Position numbers and translations under genes: made by a program
Shown: positions 23,730 to 35,322 of the stretch, in pieces
Numbering within the stretch: position 1 is the stretch's first letter
Layout of the letters: each line of letters opens with the position of its first letter
DNA from: Chelonoidis abingdonii
Lineage: Eukaryota; Chordata; Testudines; Testudinidae
Assembly: GCF_003597395.2 (NCBI RefSeq)
Contig: NC_133773.1
Coordinates: 78,065,905 to 78,129,904, forward strand
Length of the DNA stretch: 64,000 bases
Direction: 5' to 3'
The notes under the pieces: generated by a model
The model's input: the letters and a program-made list of their open reading frames with translations, nothing else
Database searches by the model: none
Told to the model about the DNA's origin: nothing

Positions 23730-24000
23730 CAGCAGGGAGCCTGCCAGCCCCCAGAACCCTGGCTTGAGTCTCCCTGTTGCACAGCAGCAACCACGGGAGC
23801 TCCAGCTAGAGCTGGGATCGTTGGAGCTGCTAGGCTCTGCAGCAAGGAGCCTACCAGTCCCCGGGCCCCCAGGTGGAGCCAGGGCTCTCAGGGCTGATAG
23901 ACTTCCCACTCCAGCCATGTCTCTGGGGACTGGCAGGCTCCCTGTACTATGTCAGAGAGCCTGCCATCCCCCAGAGACCTGGCTAGAGTGGGAAGTCTAG
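23730..24000. repeat. GC-rich minisatellite, unit about 105-115 bp
   Basis: The phrase AGGGAGCCTGCCAGCCCCCAG (near 23735) recurs as AAGGAGCCTACCAGTCCCCGG (near 23846) and AGAGAGCCTGCCATCCCCCAG (near 23954). 'CCTGGCT..AG' recurs after two of them. The spacing indicates about two and a half diverged tandem units. The open frame through this region is compositional. Confidence 0.6.
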
Positions 24001-24152
24001 CAGCCCTGAGACCCCTGGTTTCAGCTCAAGTTCCCAGGGCATGTAAGCTCCCTGCCATGGAGAAGCTAAGTAAAACTGACAATCTTTTCAATTTCACAGC
24101 TGTTACTCAGTGACTAGCAGCCAGGACACTGACAAGAATGTCAGTTTCACAC

Positions 24153-24192
24153 TTCATTTCAGGAACACCAGATCTGGTGTTCCTGAAATGAA
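24153..24192. repeat. 40-bp perfect palindrome
   Basis: TTCATTTCAGGAACACCAGA is followed directly by its exact reverse complement, centred between 24172 and 24173. There is no spacer and no mismatch. No flanking duplication was seen. Confidence 0.95.
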
Positions 24193-24417
24193 ATGTTCTG
24201 TTCTCTCTGGTTCACCAGGAAATTTCAGTAAATTTGCTTTCATTCTGAACCAGAAAAAACACAAATTCATAAACACCAAAATTCCCTGCAAATTGAAATC
24301 CCTGATTTTTGGCCACCTGTACTTTGAAGAACAATTTAGAGGGCTGTCCTTGCCATCTCCCCAAGTAGTTATTCACACTCACCAGGAAATGTACGCCCTC
24401 CCTGCTTTTGGGAAACA

Positions 24418-24645
24418 CTGGTCTAATAGATAAGGCACTGGACTGGGAATCAGGTAATCTGGGTCCTAATCACAGCTCTCCTATGCCTGTCTTTATTTTT
24501 CTTCCAAGTCTTTGTTTGTCTTGTCTATTCACACTGTAAGGTCTTTTAGTAAGGGCACTATTTTCTGAGCGTTTACAGAGCCTTCAGTGGGGCCTTGATC
24601 TCAGGTGGACCTCTAGACACTTCTGTAATAAAAAATAATAATTAA
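24418..24645 (+). repeat. tRNA-derived SINE with L2-like tail
   Basis: The head reads CTGGTCTAATAGATAAGGCAC, then TGGACTGGGAATCAGGTAATC and TGGGTCCTAATCACAGCTCT, a tRNA-like promoter region as in MIR/CORE SINEs. The tail (CACTGTAAGGTCTTTTAG, GGGCACTATTTTCTG, GGGGCCTTGATC, ending AATAAAAAATAATAATT) follows the LINE-like 3' end shared by L2-mobilised SINEs. It is old but nearly full length. Confidence 0.65.
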
Positions 24646-24649
24646 CAGG

Positions 24650-26490
24650 AAAAGATCCCATTGACATTATTTCTTGGTTCAGGTCCTAGAAACAGGAAAT
24701 TCTGTATATCTTTTGTTAACAGGAATGAGTTTTTGCCTAGCTGGTTCCGGTAGTAACATCCTGAATAGAGTTAACTGTTCAGAGATTTCTCAATTAATAT
24801 TTTTCCTCAATCAAGTTGGATTTCAATTCTTCAGTTTTCTTTTTCTATAATAGGTTCAAAACTTTAAAAATAATATTTTCTAATAAATAAGTTGTAAAAA
24901 CAGCCTTTAAGCTTTTTTGCCAACTAAAATTCATTTTCTTGGGGTTCTTGAAGGCTACTGGAATTCATGTTGTATTCTTGTCTATCTCAAAAACAAAGGG
25001 AAAAATACATGCTTTCGTCCTTCACAATAAAACTAGTAACAGTGATTTTGCTTTATATAGCACTTTTCAAGATGAATCCCAGTATGCAGTATAAATGAGA
25101 AACAAGTGCAATATTTGAAAATAACTTTTTTTAAAAAAATCAAAGTACATGAAAAAATTGGTTTTGTTGACTTCAGAGGTGACCCACACAAAGTGAAAGA
25201 GATTACTATGTTATGACTACAGAGTTAGACTATCGGTGAATAAAATGTTAATTGAGAAATATCTCCATGAAATATATTTCGTTCAAAGAAAGTAAATTAT
25301 ATATATGAACAAATTATTCAGTAAAGGAACAAGGCCCTTGACGTGAGAAGTCTTTCAAATCAGCCCAGGGTCAATCTAGAATAATCAATAATACATATGT
25401 TTTCTGTTTTTGAAATATTCTTTTAGCCACATTCCTTCCTCTCATTAAAAATGTTATTTTGCATTGGCGATGGTTTAACATTAGTGTAAAAAAATTCTGG
25501 CTCAGAGAAATATTGAAAGGACATGTTAGGAATGTTGTGATGAAATACATTTTTGTGAGATTTCAAGTCCACTTTTGTGTCCCTGACAAGGTCTCAATAG
25601 TTTTGATAGGCTTGGGATAAGGCTCCAGATATCTCTGTTCTTTTGTAAAACAAACTGCATGAGGTTTGCCTATCACTTTGTATTTATATTCTCTCGCACC
25701 CCCTTCCCTGCCCCCAATAAGGGAAGAAACAGGGAAAAAGAGAGAAGAATGAAAAGGAATGAAAAGGGAAAGGAAGGAAGTTGGGCAGGGGAGGAAAAGG
25801 AGAGCAACATTTCACTTCCCATCTACTAGGAATTAAAGGTTTCTTAAAAGTTAGCTCAAATCTTTTCAAATTTGTCTGAGGGCCCTGGTCTCTGAAATGG
25901 TACCCACTCTTTAGCTGACAGGTCAGCCAAGTCGCTGAGCCAAGCTTCTATCTCATCCAAGCAACATGAGTTGTTTGGCTAAGGTCTCTCCCCTTGAGGC
26001 TACGAGCACTGTTGTAGAGAACCAAGATTTCAGTGAGGTGGAAAGTTTCCAAGATGATGGGATATAGCCCAAAACACAGTTCTGGGAAATAATTTTTAAG
26101 GAAGTGTCTGTTATCATATTAATCCTTCTGCTTGCTTTTTGCTTATTGCTATCTAGAATTAAGTTATCCCTCACCCTGCACAGTTACCTTGTCTACAGTT
26201 ACCTGTGAGGACTCCCCTTGGGCCATTTGCTACCTCATAAAGACAATGACATCATTAACACTTGTCATTTTTGGTTTTACCTGTGACTTCTCATTTACTG
26301 TAAATGGCTTATAGTGTGTACCATTTTCACTGATTACCAGTACATTTTTGCTTTGCCACAGCTACCTCTTATCACTGTCTACTGATATTGCATTAATGCT
26401 CAGCTCCTACCAAGCTTTCTCTGCCCTTCATTGGGATTCTGATCTCCACTCATTTCCCCTCCCATCTAATCCCCATCCTCCTTCAGCTAC
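24650..26490. other. No gene or named repeat seen
   Basis: AT-rich, with an AG-rich tract at about 25715-25805. No protein motif is recognised. Confidence 0.5.
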
Positions 26491-26501
26491 AACTGCCTTA
26501 A

Positions 26502-26795
26502 GTGTGGTCTACACTGAAAATTTAGGTCAATAGAGCTATGGTTCACAGGGGTGTTAAAAACTTGCATCCCTCTGCGCCTTAGCTATGCTGACCTAGTCCC
26601 CTGGTATAGACACAGGTAGGCTGACAGAAGAATACTTCTGTTGACCTAGCTACCATTGCTCAGGGAGGTGGAGTTCCTACAGCAATAGAGAAACCCCTTC
26701 AGTTGCTATAGGCTGCATCTACGCAGCAGGGTTATACCAGCATAGCCTTGGTGTCATAGCTATGCCCCCGTAGTCCCTGTTGTGTAGACAAGGCC
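26502..26795. mobile_element. Palindromic MITE, PIF/Harbinger-like
   Basis: Ends GTGTGGTCTACAC and GTGTAGACAAGGCC are imperfect inverted repeats. TAA flanks both sides (26499-26501 and 26796-26798), fitting the 3-bp TWA target of Harbinger elements. The interior contains mirrored 'TATGCTGACCTAG' / 'TTGACCTAGCTACC' words. It is non-coding. Confidence 0.6.
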
Positions 26796-26851
26796 TAATT
26801 CTTTGTTCCTCCCAAATCCCTTGATCTGATCTTAGGTCTAAATGTTGAGTC

Positions 26852-27140
26852 ACATTCTCAGCTGGTGTAATTGATGTAGTAGCTCAGTGGTTCTCAGACT
26901 TTTGTACTGGTGACCCCTTGCATGCAGCAAACCTCAAAGAGCCACCCCCCTTATACATTAAAAACCTCTTTAGTATATTTAACGCTATTATAAATGCTGG
27001 AGGCAAAGTGGGGTTTGAGTGTGGAGGCTGACCGCTTGCGATTCCCATGTAATAATCTTGTGACTCCCTGACCCTTAGTTTGAGAACCCCTGATGTATCT
27101 CTTTTGATTTCAGCAGAGCTTCTATGCTGATTTAAAAGGC
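26852..27140. repeat. Palindromic 'CAGCTGGTGTAAT' repeat split by a hAT element
   Basis: CTCAGCTGGTGTAATTGATGTAG precedes the hAT element at 26885, and TTTTGATTTCAGCAGAGC, CTTCTATGCTGATTT follows it. Joined, they match the common palindromic repeat seen at 54418 and 56492, which explains both flanks. Confidence 0.6.
26885..27092. mobile_element. hAT-type MITE, 208 bp
   Basis: CAGTGGTTCTCAGACTTTTG at the left and TTAGTTTGAGAACCCCTG at the right are good inverted repeats of the CAGTGGTTCTCA type. The flanking 8-mers TAGTAGCT and ATGTATCT agree at 5 of 8 positions, as expected for an aged duplication. No coding capacity. Confidence 0.8.
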
Positions 27141-27174
27141 TAGATACCTAGCTAACATGTGTTTAAAGTTAGAA

Positions 27175-27285
27175 TGAAATCTCTTTGGGGCAGGCACTGT
27201 CTTCGCTCTGCAGTGCCCCATATTTTAGGCTTTCTATAACAAATACAAAATAATGGTAATAAATGAATAACGATAATAAGTCTAG
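27175..27285 (+). repeat. L2/MIR-like 3' tail fragment
   Basis: GAAATCTCTTTGGGGCAGGC, ACTGTCTTCGCTCTGCAG, then TAATGGTAATAAATGAATAACG is the typical 3' end ('tctttggggcagggactgtc' followed by an AATAAT-rich tail) of reptile L2-related repeats. Confidence 0.6.
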
Positions 27286-27825
27286 AACTCAATACCTTGA
27301 GGTTTTCCCTGATATTCAGCCTAAATTTTCATTTTCTGAATTTCATCATATTACTCCTAGTTATGAATTATGAAAAGCAGTACATACAAAAATTCAAAGC
27401 AAGTAATTGTATATAATAGAGAAGGCAACTCTATGGAAGTTACACTGGAAACTTGGGTTTAATATTCACTGTGGCGTCTCCCAAAAGTCACAAATGTTTA
27501 AAAAATGTCACTGTACATCTCTACACTAGCGTACATTTGTAACAAGGCTGAGCATTAAGGCAGGCAATGCAAAGCATCCTCTTATGGAAAAGACCTACAG
27601 AAAGTAATAGAGTATAGTTTCCTTTCTACAGAAATTTTAAACTAAACCGTACAATTCTACAGCAGAAAAATAATTCCCAATATATTTTGGGTGCTCAAAA
27701 TTAATAAATAATAATTCTGTGTTTTAAAAATTCTGTAGAATATATTTCATTCTCTATTAAACTCTGTGGACTTTACAGGACCTCTAAGAAATTTCATAGG
27801 ATGAAAGTAATGATATTCTATAGAT

Positions 27826-28490
27826 CAGAGGTTCTCAAACTGTGGTTTGTGGACCACCAGTGGTCTGTTAGCTCCATTCAGGAGGTCCGTGGATAGTTCC
27901 CTCTAAGGTGCGCACCTGGATGGCCAAGCACAAGAGAATGAAGGGCCACCCACCCACCGCAGGGGTGGCTCCACTAATTAGGTGCCTGGACCCTGGAGAA
28001 GACGCACATGTAAGGTAAGGTGGTGGCCTTGCGGGGAAAAGGAGGCAGGTGGGAGAAGAGGGTGTGGGGGGAATTTGGGATGTGTAGGGCTCTGGCAGCC
28101 AGAGAAAGAGGCAATTTTCCCCAGCTCCAGGGCTGGAGTTGCCGGGGAGAGATGGCTTCCTTTCCAGCCCCAGCTCAGGGGCTGCCATGGTGGGAAGGAG
28201 ACTCCCTCCTTCCCAGCCCCAGCTTTGGGGTTGCAGTGGTGAGGGAGAGAGGGCACATCCATCTCATTAGAAGGGTAAGACTACTGATATTAAAATGAGT
28301 TGTATACTTTTATTTGTAGAACAAAAAAAGTTTATTATTAAGGGTTTTTTTTTATATAGCTCTTTTATACAAAGTGCTTTACAATTGCTAGCTAATGGTA
28401 CAAACAACATTTGGAAAGATTAAGTGGTGTGCCAAGACCCCCAGCAATTTTCAAGTGGTCCACAGGAAAAAAAAAAATTGAGAGCCACTG
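27826..28490. mobile_element. hAT-type element, 665 bp, exact 8-bp duplication
   Basis: Ends are CAGAGGTTCTCAAACTGTGG and TTGAGAGCCACTG, inverted. CTATAGAT is present at 27818-27825 and 28491-28498 with no mismatch. The interior is GC-rich (27900-28270) with tandem 'CCCAGCTC.GGGCTG' and 'GGGAGAGATGGCTTCC' type words. The open frames there are compositional. Confidence 0.92.
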
Positions 28491-28551
28491 CTATAGATGT
28501 TAAGGCCCTGCTCCTGCAAAAACTACTTATGCCCTTAAGTTTATGGGTTGT

Positions 28552-28585
28552 GAGTAATGCCACTGATTTCAGTGGCATTACTCAT
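28552..28585. repeat. Short hairpin of a palindromic repeat
   Basis: GAGTAATGCCACTG, 4-6 nt loop, CAGTGGCATTACTC. It belongs to a 'gcaaaaactacttatgc...gagtaatgccactg' repeat starting near 28502, immediately left of the solo LTR insertion. Confidence 0.75.
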
Positions 28586-28591
28586 GTGAAC

Positions 28592-29360
28592 TGTAACAGG
28601 TTGGGACTCACCAGCTGGCGCCTCCTGCTGGTGACTCTGGGAATTAGCTCTGTCCTGGTGGTGTCCCATCTGTTGTTCTGCCCTCCGTTGCTGTCTCTGG
28701 ACCCGCATTGCTCCCTGCTTGGTGGCGTCCTCTTCAAGGCCACTGCCCTCCGGCAGTGTCCCTTAGTCCATATGGACCCCCTTCTGGGGGTCAGTGATCA
28801 ACAGTTCTACACTCCAGCCACCGTGTCAAACCACCCTCTGAGTCCAATCCCTCTTGTCAGGGATCTGGCATAGTCTAATGGCCACTCCCTACAGTCAATG
28901 GCTGGGTGTACTGCAAGGAGTGAAGCGGGGGACCCAGGCCTGCCCTCTTCTCTGGGTCCCGGCCCAGGGACCCTCTGGCAGCAGCCTCGCTGTCCTCCTT
29001 CTCTCCCCTCATCTGTCTGCTTTCTTGGGCTGCTTCCCCTACGGCCCCTTGCACCCGCTAGGCCCTTCCTTTCAGGGCCTGAAGCCTGGCAGGTTACGGG
29101 TTCAAACTCCCTAGCCTCCCTGAGCCTGGCCAGCACTGCACTGTCCACAGTGCTAGTCTCTTCCCTTGGAGACTGACCTTCCCCTGTTAAAGGCCTGGGA
29201 CAGACTGATTGCTCCTGCTCTGGGCAGCCTTTACATACATCTGAGCCCGACCCTGATTGGCTGTCTCCAAACTGGGCCCCGATTGGCTCCCCGACTGCGC
29301 AGGCGCCCTGGCCTGCCACAGCCCACTCTCACAGGGAATGAGGCTGTCTGCCCCACTACA
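28592..29360 (-). mobile_element. Solo LTR of an endogenous retroelement, 769 bp
   Basis: The plus strand starts TGTAACAGGTTGG and ends CCCCACTACA. The 5-mer TGAAC precedes it (28587-28591) and follows it (29361-29365) exactly. TG...CA ends with a 5-bp duplication define an LTR. No second LTR, gag or pol is nearby, so this is a solo LTR left by recombination. A TATA-like GTATGTAAAGGCTGCC on the minus strand suggests that orientation (weak). The GC-rich open frames inside it are not genes. Confidence 0.88.
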
Positions 29361-29365
29361 TGAAC

Positions 29366-32030
29366 TATTAGTATTTTCTTATTTTTTGTGAAAATCTTTG
29401 TTTCAAACTTGAATTTTTTTTGCAAAGCAATGATCAAGAATTTCAATCAGTACAAAAACCATCTCCTTTGCATTCTGGCTACTAATATGTTTGTTAGGTG
29501 TGTGATAACAGCAGGTGAAGCAGAACTAAAAAAATGTCAAGGTGTATACTTAATGTTCTTTGGGCATCTATCTCAGATTAAAACTTGTAGGTTTCTTTTA
29601 TCTCCTTTATCTTTTATCTAAATGAAACCAGCCTTCCCTCAGCCACGTTTTGTAGATCATCACTGGCATCTGAGCCTTAGTCTTTTAGTTAAAATAAGTT
29701 ATTGAATTCTCTTGATATAGACTTTTGAATAGAAAGTAAAAGTTGAAAGCCTCCTATTTGGAAAGAAGTGCTATGAAGCAGAGAAGCTGGCCCAGCACAT
29801 TTCAAAAGGAGCACTGAAAACAGCTTTAATTGGTCTGGTGGCTGTGTCACCAGCCATGAAGGAGCAGAGTTTATATAACCAAAAAGTCTACACAAAAGAG
29901 TTAGCAAAATAAAAAATTGCATTAAAATAGCTGATAAAAAAGTCTTAATCTAGTTCTTCCACCATGAAGTATTGGCTGTATTAACTGGGTTAAGAAGTAA
30001 GCACCTACACCAGGGGCTACAGAGATGGTTGTAGTCTTGTTGAAGACTACTTCATATTGAGGCTGCTTGGAACAAAGGGAGTGGTGCAGAAAAGAGTGAA
30101 TCCCTAGCCCCATATTAAAAAATGTTTTCAGTCAGTTTGGGTAGGAAATGTAAAAACTAGGGATTGTCACCAAACCTGACCTTTCTTTGAGGTTTGAGAA
30201 GGTTCAGTACAATCTCCCCCTTAATCTCTCTACAGTTGCCAGGTGGAATGTCCCAGATGCTGTCAGGGACACCATTTTTTACATCAGCAGAAGAGGCACA
30301 CATTTTAGTGGAGGAAAGCAGTAGGCCCAATACCACAGCTAACGTGAGGACTGAAGAAACTGTGAGTGCAAATACTTGCATGCTATGTTTTCAAGCACTA
30401 ATCCCTGCAAATCATTTGACAGAATCCATCCACTGCCTGTTAATGCTTGAAAAGTAAACACGTAAGTGCCAACATACGTATGCAAAGGCTGAGGGTCCTT
30501 TTTAAAATCAAGCCATGTATATGCTTCTGTATGTATCTAATGGAAAATATAGGATACAAAGATATTTGGGAGTCTGTGTTGAGTGCATGTTTATAGGTAT
30601 TTAAACAGGGCCTGTCTTGCCATACTATTTTATTCTAGTTAAGTACTGAGTGAATGATCACTTTTTTGGGATACATTTTTGGGACTAGATACTCAGCTGG
30701 TGTTTGGCAGTGTTTGACAGAGTTCTGGTGATGTTAATGCTAGGGTACATTTGAGAATTTGTCTCTCTTTGCAGAAACATTTGTGTCTCTCTTAAAATGC
30801 AGGAAGTTGTTCTTAGCATTTCACAATATTACAGGTAAGGATTTCCAAAAACCCTCCCCCTCCTATTTCTCCTACTTGCTTTCACCTCCTTTAGTTTCTT
30901 ACAACCTCTGCACTTCTGCTTGGGCCTAGTCCTGCTCCTGTTTCCCTAAAGCAAAGACAAAAGGAGGCAAGGGGTCACATGATGTGGGCTCTTCCAAAGC
31001 TTTGGTTGATTCAGATGTCTCATATAGCTCAATTAGACAGTCTTTCACCGCCTGAACTTTCAAACTTTGAGCTTCACCCAAATGATTCTTTTAATAATAG
31101 TGTTAAATAATCCTGGCACATTTACTAGTATACTAGTGACACTAGTATACTTCAGAGCCCCTTCTTACTGAACAATGCATCTGTAACATTTCTAAATGGC
31201 CTAGAAAACGCACCCTGTCATGGCTTACTGCTGTCTAACAAACTTAAATTCCATCTACGAAGTTGACAGTCCAATGCATTATTAACTGGGCCCCTGTGAC
31301 CTTTTAAGCTGTATTGTATGTAAGTTTATAGTGCAAGAAGTATAGAATTTTTAACTTGCACAGTTTAATATATTTAATTTGCCACACTTGGAAGTTTGCT
31401 TTGTGAACTGTTAATCTTTTCAACCAATACAGTAAAATGTCAGTGTATTCATTTGCAGAGTATAATAGGCTTATATCCTGAAACAATAAAGTTGTAATAG
31501 CCTGCTTACTGCCTGGTGGAGCTATATGAATTCAGCACGTACAAGGGGTTGTCTGTCCTACTTATCCTCAAGGTTCTTTAAACTCATCTTTTCCTCTTAC
31601 CAGTAACTTGGAAGTCAGCAGTGCACATTATTTCAGTGAAATAAAGCCAGTCAGATATCATGGATCAAGCTCTGTTGAAATCTTCTGTTTCTCTGGAATT
31701 GCTATCAGTATGTTCAATATGACACTAATTTCTTCATGTTACCTCAACCTATGACAAATGCAAGCTGAAGTCATAAACTGTAAGATCTGTTCTGCACCCT
31801 CAAACTATCCACCAATCTGGAACTGATGGGTAATTCTTCTCTTTACTGCTAGTGACAGGGAGCCAACAACTGTAGAATCACAGTTGTCAGATATGGAAAA
31901 GATCTATTAAGTCACCTACTCTTCGGAAAACAAGTACTTTCCAAAGCTGAGATCCCTATTGCCCCGGTATCACTGGAGGTTCTTGTGTTTGTTATCTCAC
32001 ATCTATTTTTTCCTCTTTCTGAATAAGTTG
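29366..32030. other. Non-coding stretch without named features
   Basis: No recognisable protein or repeat. A small inverted pair 'ACTAGTATACTAGTG' / 'CACTAGTATAC' lies near 31123-31151. Confidence 0.5.
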
Positions 32031-32039
32031 CCATAGCAC

Positions 32040-32312
32040 CAGGGCCAGCTCTAGCCGTTTCGCCACCCCAAGCACAGTGGCACGCTACGGGGGGTGCCCT
32101 GCCGCTTGCTGGTGCCGCGGCTCCGGTGGACCTCCCGCAGGTGTGCCTGCGGATGCTCCACCAGAGACGCGGGACCAGCAGACCCTCTTCAGGCACGGCT
32201 GCAGAAGGTCCACCAGAGCCGCCTGCTGCCCTCCTGGCAACCGGCAGAGCACCCCCCATGGCATGCCGCCCCAAACACACACTTGGCACGCTGTGGCCTG
32301 GAGCCGGCCCTG
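32040..32312. mobile_element. hAT-type MITE, 273 bp, GC-rich
   Basis: Starts CAGGGCCAGCTCTAG and ends CTGGAGCCGGCCCTG, a clear inverted pair. The 8-mers CATAGCAC (32032-32039) and CGTAGCAC (32313-32320) agree at 7 of 8 positions. The interior is GC-rich and non-coding despite overlapping open frames on both strands. Confidence 0.88.
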
Positions 32313-32324
32313 CGTAGCACCACT

Positions 32325-33140
32325 CACTTTTAAGATAGCTTAAACAGGCTTGCCAGAAAAATAACCAAAAGGAACAAAATGGAGAAAGTGCTTTGAATAT
32401 AGAGAACTTCTCTTGTCACAATATATTCTATATATTCACTCTCCTTTGGTCCATCTACTTGCTGAATCAAATGTTGTGTGGGCTATGAATTCAGATTTTT
32501 TCTCCATCAACAAGATAGAAATGAGTTAGAGTTTTCAGGCCCTATAGAAAAAGTGCACAGCTCTGCTTTCTTCCTAAGAGAACTATCTAACTATCTTTCT
32601 AAAGTTGGTTGGAAGAGTTAGGTGTTCAGATTAGATTTTGCAAGTAAGAGAGAGAAAGGAACAAGACTGTGTAAATAAATATCACCTGACAAAAATCATT
32701 GGGCAGAACTAAGAGGATGATTAGGCACCGAAACTTTTAAGAATGTTTGTTCTTAATTTTCAGCTCAAGTCCTCTCCTCTCCCCATGTTCTTTGTCACTG
32801 TTGAGAGAATTCACATCTTCCCATTAACTCAGGTGCTTAACAAAGGTGACATGGGTAATATGGTTATTATAATCCATGATTTTATTAGTCTGTACAATTC
32901 AGAGCTGGCTGTAGGTCACTGCAAGACTGTTAGAATTCCATTTGCGTCCAGAAGAACCTTCACTTCAGTGTGAGCCTTGGTAGGGTTGAGGAGTGTAATG
33001 GTCTATGCTAGTTGCATTAGATCTTAAGGATAGACTTCTACCCACTCCAGAACTGTGTTTATGCACAATTTATTACACCCCACCTGGGAGTTCCGGTTGG
33101 GTTGACTGAATTTGTATATGACCTGCTTTTAAATGTGCAT
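32325..33140. other. No gene or named repeat seen
   Basis: Ordinary AT-rich DNA between the hAT element and the DIRS element. Confidence 0.5.
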
Positions 33141-33159
33141 AGGCTTATGTGGATAATTA

Positions 33160-33305
33160 ATCATCTTCTTTGGGTAGATGCAGCCATGTATTCTATCTGG
33201 GTGTGCGAGCAAGAGCTGGAGAACTTTACCTAACCACACCCATGGGATGACGCTCATGCCCTGCCATATATATAAGGGTACCACCACTCTCAGCCCCTGA
33301 GTTTC
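33160..33305. repeat. Left inverted terminal repeat of DIRS element
   Basis: Matches 39930-40110 in reverse complement with indels, including TATAAGGGT and CTCATGC blocks. The TATATATAAGGG word (33267-33278) could have served as a promoter. Confidence 0.8.
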
Positions 33306-34080
33306 TTTTCGCCACAAATGGCCTAGATTCAGAGCTTTGTATGGAGTCTTCACCTCACATTTTTGTCTGTTTCTGAGAACTTTTCCCCTGTATATAATAC
33401 TAGTAGTACCTCAGCTTTAGTTAAGTGTAGGTTTAGTGTTAGCTAAAGTACTTGGCTGCCCTCACCCAGAGTTCAAGCACTGTTCATTATGTAGGTGGTG
33501 CATCCCAAACAGTAACCCTCACGCAAGGTGCTTGATGTTCCTCGGTGAGGGACACATTAAAGAGAGGTGTTCCATCTGAAAATTTGTCAGAAAGAAGACC
33601 CAGCTGGTGAGATACTTGAAGCTGAAGCAGCACCTTGTGGAGCAGGCCATGGGGCCCACTTTGGAAGTGAGGCCCTCATCTGATTCATGGTCACCTTTGG
33701 ACCTGGCAAATGATACCACTCTTTGTTCAGGCTCTGGTGTTTCCCTCAAAAGGAAGAGTGATCATTCACCCTCCTCTGGAGTGTGAGGAAAAGGTCTCAT
33801 CAAATGAACCAGAAGCATTCTAGAGATCAGAGAGACTCCTTTTCCAAGAGGAGTGCCGACCAGCACAGTACACCCTCTGGCACATGGTATGGAGAAGGTT
33901 CATCAAACCACTCCCTGGTATGTCTCCAAAAGCAGAGAGGACCTGTACTATCAACTCTTGTTCTGGCCATGGGGAATCCGTTGAGCCAGACCGACAGTCT
34001 CCATGCCAATTGCGTACCAGGTGACCTGCTTTGCCTCTCAATTCCAGACTCTCCATTGGTTCAGGAATTCTTTGGTGCTA

Positions 34081-34140
34081 TGGTGTCTACCAGCTTATCC
34101 TCCATTGTGCCTTTGGCACCTCCTGGCCACAGAAAACTCC
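34081..34140 (+). repeat. About 60-bp repeated segment, copy 1 (copy 2 at 35327-35385)
   Basis: TGGTGTCTACCAGCTTATCC, TCCATTGTGCCTTTGGCACC and so on corresponds to 35327-35385 (TGGTGTCTACTGGCTTGTCC, TCCATTGTGTCTTTGGCACT). The two lie on either side of the solo LTR. Confidence 0.7.
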
Positions 34141-34240
34141 TTGGGGACTGCCAACTGATGTGCTGACACTACTTCTAACCCATTTTCCCTGCCAGCTTGG
34201 GACTCCAGAACCTTGCTAGTTTAAGCCAGACACATTAGCC

Positions 34241-35322
34241 TGTTACAAACCCAGACCCAGGTCTGAAACGTGTCCTCAAACAGGTGCAGGCTTAACTGAA
34301 AACAGATTAAGAAGCGTTCCTGTCTCTAAAATTGAGATGCCCAGCTCCCAATTGGGTCCAAACTCCAAATAAATCTGTTTTACCCTGTATAAAGCTTACA
34401 CAGGGTAAACTCATAAATTGTTCACACTCTATAACACTGATAGAGAGATATGCACAGCTGTTTGCATGCTTCCACCCCCAGGTATTAATACATACTCTGA
34501 GTTAATTAATAAGTAAAAAGTGATTTTATTAAGTACAAAAAGTAGGATTTAAGTGGTTCCAAGTAATAACAGACAGAACAAAGTAAATTACCAAACAAAA
34601 TAAAATAAAACATGCAAGTCTAAACCTAATACAGTAAAAAGGTAATTACAGATGAAATCTCAGAGACGTTCCAGTAAGTTTCTTTTACAGACTAACCTCC
34701 TTCTAGTCTGGGTCCAGAAATCACTCACACCCCTGTGGCTACTGTCCTTTGTTCCAGTTTCTTTCAGGTATCCTCTGGGGGTGGAGAGGCTATCTCCTGA
34801 GCCAGGTGAAGACCAAAATGGAGGGGTCTTCCAGGGGCTTAAATAGACTTTGTCTTGTGGGTGGAGACTCCCTCCTCTTTCCTGTGCAAAATCCAAGATG
34901 GAGTTTTGGAGTCACATGGGCAAGTCACATGTCTATGCATGACTCCATTTTTACAGGCAGCAGCCATTGTCCACATGCTATCTTGACTGTCTCCAGGAAG
35001 ACTTCTTAGGTGGATTAGAGTCTTCCAAGATCCATTGTCAGTTAAGTGTTTCTTGATTGGGCACTTCATTTGCACATTCCTTTCTCAACAAGCTGACCAA
35101 ATGCTTTACTAAGGCTACTTAAACTCAAATAAGTACACAACCAATATTCATAACTTCAAATACAAAAATGATGCATGCATACAAATAGGATAAATATATT
35201 CAGTAGACCATAACCTTTACAGAGATATTTTACATGGCATATGCAGCATAAAACATATTCCAGTTATGTCATATGCACATTCATAAGCATATTCCCATAA
35301 AGCATTATGAGGTGCAACGTCA
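34241..35322 (-). mobile_element. Solo LTR nested in DIRS gag, 1082 bp
   Basis: On the minus strand it starts TGACGTTGCACCTC and ends GGGTTTGTAACA (TG...CA). A TATA-like CTATTTAAGCCCC (34836-34850 region) and a downstream AATAAAAT signal (34523-34530) are correctly ordered for an LTR. No retroviral genes accompany it. No target duplication is visible (TAGCC against TAATG), so ends may be shifted or lost. Confidence 0.7.

Noticed and set aside
27860..29365. Numerous long open frames on both strands around 27.9-29.4 kb as genes
   Set aside because: They lie in a GC-rich hAT interior and a solo LTR. Composition explains the open frames, and no domain is recognisable.
31912..32343. Overlapping GC-rich open frames at 31.9-32.3 kb, minus and plus strands
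   Set aside because: They coincide with a hAT MITE defined by inverted ends and a 7-of-8 target duplication.
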